This document shows, piece after piece, positions 1-4,199 of a stretch of DNA of 8,856 nt. The stretch's first letter is position 1, and each line of letters opens with the position of its first letter. A program made the position numbers and the translations under genes. Source of the stretch: Candidatus Falkowiibacteriota bacterium (GTDB taxonomy: Bacteria; Patescibacteriota; Patescibacteriia; Patescibacteriales; WJLG01); NCBI GenBank assembly GCA_014728685.1, contig WJLG01000044.1, positions 1 to 8,856 of the forward strand, written 5' to 3'. A model generated the notes under the pieces. That model did not search any database and was not told where the DNA came from. It worked only from the letters and a program-made list of their open reading frames with translations.

Positions 1-221
1 CCTTTTATGGAAAGAATATCGTTCTCGATAGAGATATCTACCTTTTCCGGGTCAATTCCAGCTAATTGAGTTTCGATGACCACGCTATCTCCCTCTTCGT
101 ACATATCAATAGCCGGAGCAAATCCTGATCCGTTTCTTCTGGCCGGGACCATATCAGTAAACATCTTGTCCATATCTTCGAACGGGTCAAAGAATGGATT
201 CCAACGTATTAAATTAGACAT
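1..221 (-). CDS. Hsp20/alpha-crystallin small heat shock protein (5' part; cut by window edge)
   Basis: The first 73 codons are present and the rest lies beyond position 1. The protein starts MSNLIRWNPFFDPFEDMDKM, the usual bacterial Hsp20 opening in which an RWNPF/DPF stretch and an aromatic-rich amphipathic helix precede the alpha-crystallin domain. From about residue 36 the text PAIDMYEEGDSVVIETQLAG, followed by a PEKVDISIENDILSIKG-type strand, matches the first beta strands of that domain. Family role: an ATP-independent holdase that binds unfolding proteins and hands them to DnaK/GrpE. It is the last visible gene of the hrcA-grpE-S23 unit, so it is probably under CIRCE/HrcA control. There is no SD before the ATG; the preceding bases belong to the inverted-repeat arm at 227-257. 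Family call firm, length unknown. Confidence 0.93.
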   Translation of the reverse strand, partial: MSNLIRWNPFFDPFEDMDKMFTDMVPARRNGSGFAPAIDMYEEGDSVVIETQLAGIDPEKVDISIENDILSIK

Positions 222-226
222 AATAT

Positions 227-257
227 TTAATGATGAGTGATGAATGATAAGTGATGA
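227..257. repeat. Left arm of inverted repeat flanking the S23 gene (7-bp words)
   Basis: This 31-bp stretch is the inverted copy of 633-663 with 29 of 31 positions matching; the mismatches are at 249 and 251. It is built of 7-bp words: TGATGAG at 231, TGATGAA at 238, TGATAAG at 245 and TGATGAT at 252. It lies between the S23 stop codon and the hsp20 start codon, and ends about 5 bp from the hsp20 ATG. Confidence 0.9.
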
Positions 258-266
258 TCACTAAGA

Positions 267-629
267 TCATACATCATCTCGCTTATTACAAGTTTTTTGA
301 ATTTTACAAAGTATTTTACAAAGCTCGTTACAATCTTGCATAACAGAATCAGCGTGCTCTCTTTTTATATATTTACTATCTCGTAATAATTCCAGCCAAT
401 AAATAGATTCTCTTGCTTCTTTGAATGCGATATAGATCTTAGCAACAAAATCTTTTTTACTTTGACCGGCTTCTGCTTCTGCTATGTTGGCTCCAATAGA
501 TGTTCCGCTTTTTAATATCTGCTTTGACATTACATATTCTTTTTCTTCTGAAACCAAATATTTATACAATTTGATCACTCTTAATGCAAAGTTTTTACTT
601 TTTATTTTTATTACACTTTCCTCCTTCAT
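267..629 (-). CDS. Four-helix-bundle protein of the S23 / 23S rRNA intervening-sequence protein family
   Basis: This 120-residue protein has the hallmarks of the IVP family (also called S23, TIGR02436-type): a core SGTSIGANIAEAEAGQSKKD at about residues 41-60, then an FVAKIYIAFKEARESIYWLELL helix at about 61-82, and a final helix carrying several Cys. Family members are encoded inside intervening sequences of Leptospira and other bacterial 23S rRNA genes, and also stand alone in many CPR genomes. The molecular function is not established; the fold forms a basic oligomeric bundle thought to bind nucleic acid. It sits between grpE and hsp20 on the same strand. The flanks are inverted repeats (227-257 and 633-663). 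The stop is TGA. No SD precedes the ATG. A second family member lies at 8624-8856. Confidence 0.9.
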   Translation of the reverse strand: MKEESVIKIKSKNFALRVIKLYKYLVSEEKEYVMSKQILKSGTSIGANIAEAEAGQSKKDFVAKIYIAFKEARESIYWLELLRDSKYIKREHADSVMQDCNELCKILCKIQKTCNKRDDV

Positions 630-632
630 AGT

Positions 633-663
633 TCATCATTAATCATTCATCACTCATCATTAA
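633..663. repeat. Right arm of inverted repeat flanking the S23 gene
   Basis: Inverted partner of 227-257 (29/31 matching). On the plus strand it reads as 7-bp words TTAATCA (639), TTCATCA (646), CTCATCA (653) and TTAATTA (660). It starts 4 bp upstream of the S23 start codon and overlaps the grpE stop codon at 660-662. An RNA covering both arms could fold into a long stem with the S23 gene in the loop. Confidence 0.9.
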
Positions 664-1139
664 TTAGAACTTTCATCATTAACTATAACTTTCGCGGGTT
701 TTATAACTTTATCATTCAACATATATCCGGCTGAAACTTCTTTGGTTACTTTATCTCCTTGGCCTTGCATGGCTTCCATGGTGTGCGGATCGAATTTTTC
801 ACCCAAGGTCTTGATCTCTTTTACGCCATTGCTTTCGAGCAGATCGGCAAACATCTTGATCACATATTCTATCCCTTTAACCCAAGGATTTTCTTTGTCT
901 TCCTCTCCGATATGCTCTAGTGAAATTTTTAAATTATCATAGACCGGAACGAATTCCATGATCAACTGTTCATTGGCATATTTCACATACTCGGCTTTTT
1001 CCTGCGCTGTCCTTTTGACCAGATTCTGATAATCGGCCAGGGCTTTTTTGTAATTATGCTCCATTTCCTTTAATTGATCCTCCTGGTTTGGTTTCTTTAC
1101 TTCCTTCTTCTTGTTTTTTGTTTTTTTATCTTCAGACAT
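660..1139 (-). CDS. grpE: GrpE, nucleotide exchange factor of DnaK
   Basis: The 159-residue protein releases ADP from DnaK (Hsp70) so that the chaperone can cycle. It has a Lys-rich disordered start (1-20), a long coiled-coil helix (about 21-60) containing the family motif DYQNLVKRTAQEK at 36-48, PVYDNL at 65-70, and the C-terminal beta domain with FDPHTMEAM at 116-124 and the closing LNDKVIKPAKVIV stretch at 141-153. These match the FDP..HEA and DRV.RPA.V.V signatures of GrpE. The start at MSEDKK is chosen because an in-frame extension to 1193 would translate the 1151-1208 repeat array. No SD is visible. It follows hrcA by 85 bp. dnaK and dnaJ are not in the window. Confidence 0.96.
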   Translation of the reverse strand: MSEDKKTKNKKKEVKKPNQEDQLKEMEHNYKKALADYQNLVKRTAQEKAEYVKYANEQLIMEFVPVYDNLKISLEHIGEEDKENPWVKGIEYVIKMFADLLESNGVKEIKTLGEKFDPHTMEAMQGQGDKVTKEVSAGYMLNDKVIKPAKVIVNDESSN

Positions 1140-1150
1140 AGTTTTATCAA

Positions 1151-1208
1151 TGATAAGTGATAAAGGATAAATGATAAACCTATCTCTTATCACTTATCTC
1201 TTATCACT
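1151..1208. repeat. Inverted 7-bp-word array forming a long hairpin between hrcA and grpE
   Basis: The left half has words TGATAAG, TGATAAA, GGATAAA and TGATAAA (1151-1178). The right half is an exact tandem 14-mer, TATCTCTTATCACT, at 1181-1194 and 1195-1208. The right half is largely the inverse of the left: 1151-1176 can pair with 1181-1206 with about 21 of 26 positions matching, closing a 4-base loop, and 1152-1163 matches 1187-1198 perfectly. There is no T-tract, so it is not an obvious terminator. It may be a processing or stability element in the hrcA-grpE mRNA, or simply a repeat insertion. Confidence 0.85.
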
Positions 1209-1224
1209 ACCGAATTTTATATAA

Positions 1225-1914
1225 TTAATTATTCAACTTACTTAGAATGTATTTTATTAATGAGAGATTGTTTTCATAATCCATTCTCATTGGTGCCAAG
1301 ATGCCGAATAAGCCATCGTGCTCGCCGGTTTTGTATTTGACCAAGATACTGGAACAGAAATTGCCGAACGGGTTATCCGTGCCGATCAAGATCTCCGGTT
1401 CAAATCCAACCTGGTCGTAAATATCATCTATTATCTCATCCATCCTATCAACCACCTCGGAAACATCATATATCATTCCGGTTGATGAGAACTCAGGCTG
1501 GCGGAAAAGATTGGACAGGCCGGTGTAATATAGATTGTGCTTATGAAAGGCCCAAAAAACAGTAGCGTCGGTAAGTCTGGACAATAATTTGGCCAATTCC
1601 TTGATGCTCAACTCATCTGTGCCGGCCAGCAACTCATTGATCGCCTCGGCTTCTTTGACCTTTTTCAAGCTTTTCTTGTCTTTCAGATCATCGATCAGCA
1701 TCTGATAGGCCTTTTCAGTCGGAACACGGCCGGCTGACGTATGCGGCTGCATGATATATTCCTCTTCTTCAAGCTCGGCCATAACATTGCGAACAGTAGC
1801 CGAAGACACCGGCAATTTATATTTTTCCACCAAATGGGAAGAACCCACCGGAGCGCCCGTGGCTATGTGTTCTTTGATGATGACTTTTAAGATCTCTTTA
1901 TCTCTTTCCTTCAT
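1225..1914 (-). CDS. hrcA: HrcA heat-inducible transcription repressor (compact form)
   Basis: HrcA represses heat-shock genes by binding CIRCE; in other bacteria GroEL maintains its activity. The N-terminal winged helix (about residues 1-75) is clear, with SSATVRNVMAELEEEEYIMQ at 37-56 followed by the family signature PHTSAGRVPT at 57-66. Near the C-terminus the GLFGILAPMRMDYENN stretch, followed by a LSLIKYIL helix, matches the end of the HrcA sensor domain. At 229 residues it is much shorter than the roughly 340 of Bacillus-type HrcA, so the middle appears reduced, probably including the dimerisation insert; the gene is not visibly broken. It is first in the operon. The perfect CIRCE lies 108 bp upstream, suggesting autoregulation. 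The leader carries a hairpin and repeats. There is no SD before the ATG. Confidence 0.95.
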   Translation of the reverse strand: MKERDKEILKVIIKEHIATGAPVGSSHLVEKYKLPVSSATVRNVMAELEEEEYIMQPHTSAGRVPTEKAYQMLIDDLKDKKSLKKVKEAEAINELLAGTDELSIKELAKLLSRLTDATVFWAFHKHNLYYTGLSNLFRQPEFSSTGMIYDVSEVVDRMDEIIDDIYDQVGFEPEILIGTDNPFGNFCSSILVKYKTGEHDGLFGILAPMRMDYENNLSLIKYILSKLNN

Positions 1915-1934
1915 TTATTTGCTTTCAGCACACA

Positions 1935-1994
1935 CTAATCTGCGAATATTGCTGCTAATATACGAATTAGTAGATTAGCATTCTATTAGTAGAT
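1935..1994. repeat. Repeat-rich hrcA leader with hairpin
   Basis: The segment between CIRCE and hrcA has a short hairpin at 1943-1964 (8-bp arms with one mismatch, loop GCTGCT). CTAATC at 1935-1940 and GATTAG at 1973-1978 could extend the pairing. The 10-mer ATTAGTAGAT occurs at 1966-1975 and 1985-1994. It resembles the other intergenic repeat arrays but is less regular. It would lie in the 5' leader of the heat-shock mRNA. Confidence 0.6.
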
Positions 1995-2010
1995 AAGGGT
2001 GTTTGACTAA

Positions 2011-2040
2011 AGCTTACCACCCTTAGCACTCAAGTGTCAA
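2011..2040 (-). promoter_or_regulatory. Candidate promoter of the hrcA operon
   Basis: On the minus strand a perfect TTGACA (complement of 2035-2040) lies inside the spacer of the CIRCE element. With an 18-bp spacer it faces only a weak -10, TAAGCT (complement of 2011-2016). HrcA bound to CIRCE would block this site. The -35 is convincing; the -10 is uncertain. Confidence 0.45.
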
Positions 2041-2049
2041 GAGTGCTAA
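2023..2049. promoter_or_regulatory. CIRCE operator (HrcA binding site)
   Basis: TTAGCACTC at 2023-2031, a 9-bp spacer, and GAGTGCTAA at 2041-2049 match the CIRCE consensus at every arm position. It lies upstream of hrcA in the same unit, so hrcA, grpE, the S23 gene and hsp20 are probably derepressed on heat shock. Confidence 0.97.
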
Positions 2050-2088
2050 AAACAAAAAAGGCGCTACCCTCCGAAGTCGCCTTTTGTT
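2050..2088 (-). terminator. Rho-independent terminator of the ferredoxin gene
   Basis: AAAAGGCG at 2056-2063 pairs with CGCCTTTT at 2078-2085. Read on the minus strand, the stem is followed by a T-rich tail (complement of 2050-2059). It ends the ferredoxin transcript directly before the CIRCE element and so insulates the heat-shock operon. Confidence 0.85.
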
Positions 2089-2112
2089 CGATAATATAGG
2101 ATAGATAATATC

Positions 2113-2283
2113 CTATTCTACGGTTATAGCCTTAGCCGGACACGCCGCTGCCGCATTGGGTGCGCATTCGCTTTCCGCTACAACCTCGGCTTTGCCGTCC
2201 TGCGCCATTTGAAAGCTCTGCGAGCAAACTTGAGTGCAAGCGGCACAACCGATGCATTTGTCTTTGTTTACTGATACTGCCAT
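2113..2283 (-). CDS. Small single-cluster [4Fe-4S] ferredoxin
   Basis: A 56-residue electron carrier. Cys10, Cys13 and Cys16 (CIGCAAC) plus Cys48, which is followed by Pro, are the expected [4Fe-4S] ligands. Cys20 and Cys40 remain; in Thermotoga maritima ferredoxin the equivalent pair forms a disulfide, and the overall layout (CIGC near residue 10, an acidic FQ..DGKA middle, CP..AI.VE end) is very similar. The second cluster motif of 2[4Fe-4S] ferredoxins is missing. Start MAVSV is chosen; an upstream in-frame TTG at 2304 would add seven residues without family support. No SD. It is monocistronic, with its own candidate promoter and terminator. Its redox partner is not visible here. Confidence 0.93.
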   Translation of the reverse strand: MAVSVNKDKCIGCAACTQVCSQSFQMAQDGKAEVVAESECAPNAAAACPAKAITVE

Positions 2284-2312
2284 AAATTTTTTATTACTAT
2301 TCAATAAATGTT

Positions 2313-2341
2313 ATTTTAACAAAGCTGGGAATAAAAAACAA
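2313..2341 (-). promoter_or_regulatory. Candidate ferredoxin promoter
   Basis: On the minus strand TTGTTT (complement of 2336-2341), a 17-bp spacer and TAAAAT (complement of 2313-2318), with TGT directly before the -10 (extended -10 form). The predicted start near 2306 gives a leader of about 22 bases. Confidence 0.5.
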
Positions 2342-2349
2342 ACCTCTCA

Positions 2350-2380
2350 CCATTTTTAAAAGCTTTAGCCTTAAAAATGG
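2350..2380. other. Perfect AT-rich inverted repeat upstream of ferredoxin
   Basis: CCATTTTTAA at 2350-2359 and TTAAAAATGG at 2371-2380 form a perfect 10-bp stem with an 11-base loop. It lies just upstream of the candidate ferredoxin promoter and just past the terminator at 2387-2440. It could be a back-up terminator or an operator; nothing decides between them. Confidence 0.6.
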
Positions 2381-2386
2381 AAGGAT

Positions 2387-2440
2387 AAAAAAAGACCGCA
2401 AATTCATAGGTATCACTTGAAAAGTGAAGAATTTGCGGTC
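2387..2440 (-). terminator. Terminator of the TPR gene, with an unusually elaborate stem
   Basis: GACCGCAAATTC at 2394-2405 and its exact complement at 2429-2440 make a 12-bp stem; on the minus strand seven T residues follow (2387-2393). Inside the loop, TCACTT (2413-2418) and AAGTGA (2422-2427) form a second small hairpin. TAGGTATCAC at 2407-2416 can also pair (9/10) with GTGAGACCTA at 2441-2450 outside the main stem, which would make a pseudoknot. Confidence 0.85.
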
Positions 2441-2470
2441 GTGAGACCTAAGTTGATTTTTCATCTTTGA

Positions 2471-2920
2471 TTACTTATACAGCACCTTTCCGGAAGCAGA
2501 ATTATGCCGAATAAGTGCACAAAGTGAATTAATCATTTTTTCCAGATCTTTTTCTACGGAAACCACTTGGCACAATGATTCATTGTATAATCCTTTGTCT
2601 TTAGCCAAATTCCCCAAAATATTTAATGCGATTTGGAGTCTTCCGGATTTCTTGTGTGCTAAAGCCAAGTTTATACGAACGGAAGTAGTGTTTTCAGCCC
2701 CATGCTTCAGGGCTTTTTCAAACAAAGAAATAGCCCTTGCGGGCCCGCTTTCATCCCCTGGGGATGCCAGCCCAAGCCAAGCGAGTCCTAAACTATTGAG
2801 AGCTTTGGTGTTTCTTGGCTGAGATTCCAAAATTCTCTCGCAATTCGCTTTCGCAAGAGAATATTGGCGTCTCTCGAGCTGACGGCTTGCCATAAACATG
2901 AAAAACTTGATCTGATCCAT
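2471..2920 (-). CDS. Small TPR-repeat protein
   Basis: A 149-residue, mostly helical protein with about three tetratricopeptide repeats: roughly residues 5-36, 38-76 and 79-112, each ending in an AL-type helix (for example FEKALKHGAEN at 67-77). TPRs mediate protein-protein binding; the partner is unknown. No signal peptide or membrane segment is seen, so it is probably cytoplasmic. The second repeat carries about six extra residues (around SPGDESG, 53-59), encoded by a GC-rich stretch with two palindromes. The start is supported by AAGGA nine bases upstream of the ATG. It is transcribed divergently from the gene at 3124, from adjoining promoters whose -35 boxes form a dyad, so the two may be co-regulated. 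Confidence 0.8.
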   Translation of the reverse strand: MDQIKFFMFMASRQLERRQYSLAKANCERILESQPRNTKALNSLGLAWLGLASPGDESGPARAISLFEKALKHGAENTTSVRINLALAHKKSGRLQIALNILGNLAKDKGLYNESLCQVVSVEKDLEKMINSLCALIRHNSASGKVLYK

Positions 2921-2966
2921 TTTTCCAATCCTTGATAAAGGTTTTAATGTACTTATTCGTTATGCT

Positions 2967-2995
2967 ATTTTTATACATTTTTATGTATTTGTCAA
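2967..2995 (-). promoter_or_regulatory. Promoter of the TPR gene
   Basis: Perfect TTGACA on the minus strand (complement of 2990-2995), followed 14-17 bp later by an AT-rich TATAAAAAT stretch (complement of 2967-2975). The exact -10 register is unclear: AAAAAT fits a 17-bp spacer. Confidence 0.6.
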
Positions 2996-3019
2996 GAGTA
3001 AAAATGTCTACTATTGACA
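2990..3019. promoter_or_regulatory. Dyad covering the -35 boxes of two divergent promoters
   Basis: TGTCAAGAGTA at 2990-3000 is the inverse of TACTATTGACA at 3009-3019 with 10 of 11 positions matching and an 8-bp spacer. The outer six bases are the two -35 boxes; the inner AGTA/TACT arms are not needed for promoter function, which hints at a regulator binding site shared by both genes. Confidence 0.5.
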
Positions 3020-3042
3020 AAATTATAAATTTATGATATATT
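3014..3042 (+). promoter_or_regulatory. Promoter of the membrane-protein gene at 3124
   Basis: TTGACA at 3014-3019, a 17-bp spacer and TATATT at 3037-3042: a near-consensus sigma-70-type promoter. The predicted start is near 3049. Confidence 0.8.
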
Positions 3043-3051
3043 AACAAGATT

Positions 3052-3068
3052 TTAGAATACTATTCTAA
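3052..3068. promoter_or_regulatory. Perfect 17-bp palindrome at the transcription start
   Basis: TTAGAATA at 3052-3059, a central C, and TATTCTAA at 3061-3068. It begins about 3 bp after the predicted transcription start, a typical place for a repressor operator. The one-base centre makes an RNA hairpin unlikely unless several pairs open. Confidence 0.55.
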
Positions 3069-3077
3069 GATCCAAAA

Positions 3078-3122
3078 ATGAACATTTTTCAACCAAAAAC
3101 CTACAAACCTATGGAGGTGTAG
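3078..3122 (+). CDS. Possible 14-codon leader peptide before the 3124 gene
   Basis: An ATG-to-TAG frame encodes MNIFQPKTYKPMEV and stops one base before the ATG at 3124. Its last codons contain the GGAGGT SD of the following gene, an arrangement that would allow translational coupling. No good SD precedes it, and short frames arise by chance, so this is a possibility only. Confidence 0.25.
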   Translation: MNIFQPKTYKPMEV

Positions 3123-3123
3123 T

Positions 3124-3930
3124 ATGCTTAACAAATCTATTGTCGGCCTTAGTAGCGCGTCGATCAGTTTAATAACGTTGGTGTTTTTCAGCGGATGCCC
3201 TCTCTTGGGAATCATGCTGTTCTGCGCAGCGATGGGTTTGCTGGCGTTTTTCAGCGGATGCCCTCTCTTGGGAATCATGCTGTTCTGCGCAAGTACAGCG
3301 ACATACATGATCACGAAGATCATGGAGGCCCATCATGCCGGAACTCTCGGCAACACTGTCTGGCAACAGCTCAAAGCACTGCCAAGACTAGCAGTTCCAT
3401 CCGTCATTCTTCATCTGTTTTCATCAAGTGCAGCCCAAAAGGGGAGTTTTTCCCAAGGAGTGGCTGCGCGAACCGCTGAGGTTCCGGCCAATTCTCGGCA
3501 AGAATTCTCAAACAGGGATCAAAGATCCCCTGAGCACAAGCCGATGAACCCTGAGGCTTATGAGCAGTATATTGCGGGGATAACAAAAGCAGATAAAGAG
3601 TATGACCACATCCGAGGAGAGTGGTTTGAGCAAGAAGCTCTCCGAAGAAACGCCAGTTGGCGAATCGGGCTAGAAAAAGGCCCAAAACAAAAACTCGTGG
3701 CCACTCTGGAAGAGCTGGCACTGGTCGAGAGAGAAAATCTCGACCGCATCGAGCGAGTTCGGCAGATCGCGGCAGAAAATGCCGCCAAGCGAGCCGAGCT
3801 CACTAAAGCAACGGGTGATGGATCAGCAAGATTAGCGCTGCTCATCAATACACATCGTATGCTTGACGTATCGTCCGAAGACGTTACGGTCAAGGAGGAG
3901 ATCCAGGAAATGATCGGAATTTCCGACTAA
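3124..3930 (+). CDS. Unrecognised membrane protein with duplicated hydrophobic segment and charged helical tail
   Basis: I recognise no family for this 268-residue protein. Residues about 12-64 are strongly hydrophobic and contain two near-identical 21-residue units, each with FFSGCPLLGIMLFCA (21-35 and 42-56), giving four Cys at 25, 34, 46 and 55. This suggests a two-helix membrane hairpin. A linker (about 65-140) precedes a charged, helical, probably coiled-coil region (about 142-230) and a short acidic end. The soluble part should be cytoplasmic if the N-terminus is inside, as Lys4 weakly suggests. The start is firm: GGAGGT lies five bases before the ATG. It has its own promoter, a palindrome at the transcription start and a terminator, so it is a single-gene unit. 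It is divergent from the TPR gene and upstream of another membrane operon. Confidence 0.85.
   Translation: MLNKSIVGLSSASISLITLVFFSGCPLLGIMLFCAAMGLLAFFSGCPLLGIMLFCASTATYMITKIMEAHHAGTLGNTVWQQLKALPRLAVPSVILHLFSSSAAQKGSFSQGVAARTAEVPANSRQEFSNRDQRSPEHKPMNPEAYEQYIAGITKADKEYDHIRGEWFEQEALRRNASWRIGLEKGPKQKLVATLEELALVERENLDRIERVRQIAAENAAKRAELTKATGDGSARLALLINTHRMLDVSSEDVTVKEEIQEMIGISD
3183..3291. repeat. Exact 46-bp direct repeat (63-bp period) inside the 3124 gene
   Basis: Bases 3183-3228 and 3246-3291 are identical over 46 bp. The offset of 63 bp equals 21 codons, so the duplication is in frame and doubles a membrane segment. The remaining 17 bp of each unit are unrelated to each other. Confidence 0.95.
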
Positions 3931-3946
3931 TTTTCTCCGCCTCTGC

Positions 3947-3984
3947 AACCCTCGGGACAATATTGTTCCCGAGGGTTATTTTTT
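3947..3984 (+). terminator. Rho-independent terminator of the 3124 gene
   Basis: AACCCTCGGGA at 3947-3957 pairs with TCCCGAGGGTT at 3967-3977 and is followed by A and six T residues (3979-3984). It starts 16 bp after the stop codon. Confidence 0.95.
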
Positions 3985-4077
3985 ATCTAAAATTAAATAA
4001 AAAATATCAAAAGACCAAATCAATCTATTATTATCTATTCTTAATATTATTAATATATAAATATACCATTAATATAA
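3985..4077. other. Very AT-rich spacer without a gene, possible UP-type promoter element
   Basis: Almost entirely A and T, with many short AATATTA/TTAATA inverse words. No credible gene is seen. Its place directly upstream of a strong -35 box would suit an UP element that boosts the 4078-4106 promoter. Confidence 0.4.
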
Positions 4078-4106
4078 TTGACTTTTATCATAAAATATGC
4101 TATAAT
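4078..4106 (+). promoter_or_regulatory. Strong promoter of the three-gene membrane operon
   Basis: TTGACT at 4078-4083, a 17-bp spacer and a consensus TATAAT at 4101-4106. The predicted start is near 4113, giving a leader of about 87 bases. Confidence 0.88.
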
Positions 4107-4110
4107 AATA

Positions 4111-4154
4111 TGATTAGGAAAGAAGTGGGAACTGTCCACTTGCTGACCTAATCA
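4111..4154 (+). promoter_or_regulatory. Structured 5' leader hairpin of the membrane operon
   Basis: TGATTAGG at 4111-4118 pairs exactly with CCTAATCA at 4147-4154, and inside it AAGTGG (4123-4128) pairs with CCACTT (4136-4141). The two stems are divided by an asymmetric purine-rich internal loop (AAAG opposite GCTGA), and a 7-base loop caps the end. It begins at or next to the predicted transcription start. It lacks a T-tract, so it is not a terminator. It could protect the mRNA 5' end, bind a regulator, or act as a DNA operator. Confidence 0.65.
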
Positions 4155-4199
4155 GATGAACTTTTGACAATAAAAACTATAACTACAGGAGGTTAAACA

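Noticed and set aside
231..258. Possible CRISPR-like repeats in the intergenic arrays
   Set aside because: The unit is 7 bp with no unique spacers between copies, and no cas genes are present; these are short tandem word arrays.
1140..1193. Longer GrpE with an extra N-terminal segment starting at 1193
   Set aside because: The added 18 residues are a translation of the inverted word array and match nothing in GrpE; MSEDKK gives a normal start.
2284..2304. Ferredoxin start at an upstream TTG
   Set aside because: It adds seven residues not found in the family and has no SD; the ATG at 2283 gives the usual spacing to the first Cys.
2350..2450. Transposable element ends or tRNA-like attachment site near the left border of the accessory block
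   Set aside because: The inverted repeats are well explained as hairpins or a terminator, and no transposase, integrase, tRNA or direct repeat is visible.
2793..3047. 84-codon minus-strand open frame upstream of the TPR start
   Set aside because: It overlaps the TPR gene in another frame and runs through its promoter, with no start signal.
3060..3366. Antisense open frames across the 46-bp duplication with repeated peptides
   Set aside because: The repeated peptides only reflect the DNA duplication of the plus-strand gene, which has the SD, promoter and terminator.
3963..4151. 62-codon open frame between the terminator and the membrane operon
   Set aside because: It starts inside a terminator stem, runs through a very AT-rich spacer and across the promoter, and has no SD or protein-like composition. 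Its in-frame ATG at 4110 lies before the predicted transcription start.
4111..4154. Kink-turn or known riboswitch in the operon leader
   Set aside because: The internal loop does not give the paired GA/AG arrangement of a kink-turn, and no known riboswitch core is recognisable.
4164..4183. Second promoter (TTGACA at 4164, TATAAC at 4178) in the operon leader
   Set aside because: The spacer is only 8 bp, far too short for a working -35/-10 pair.
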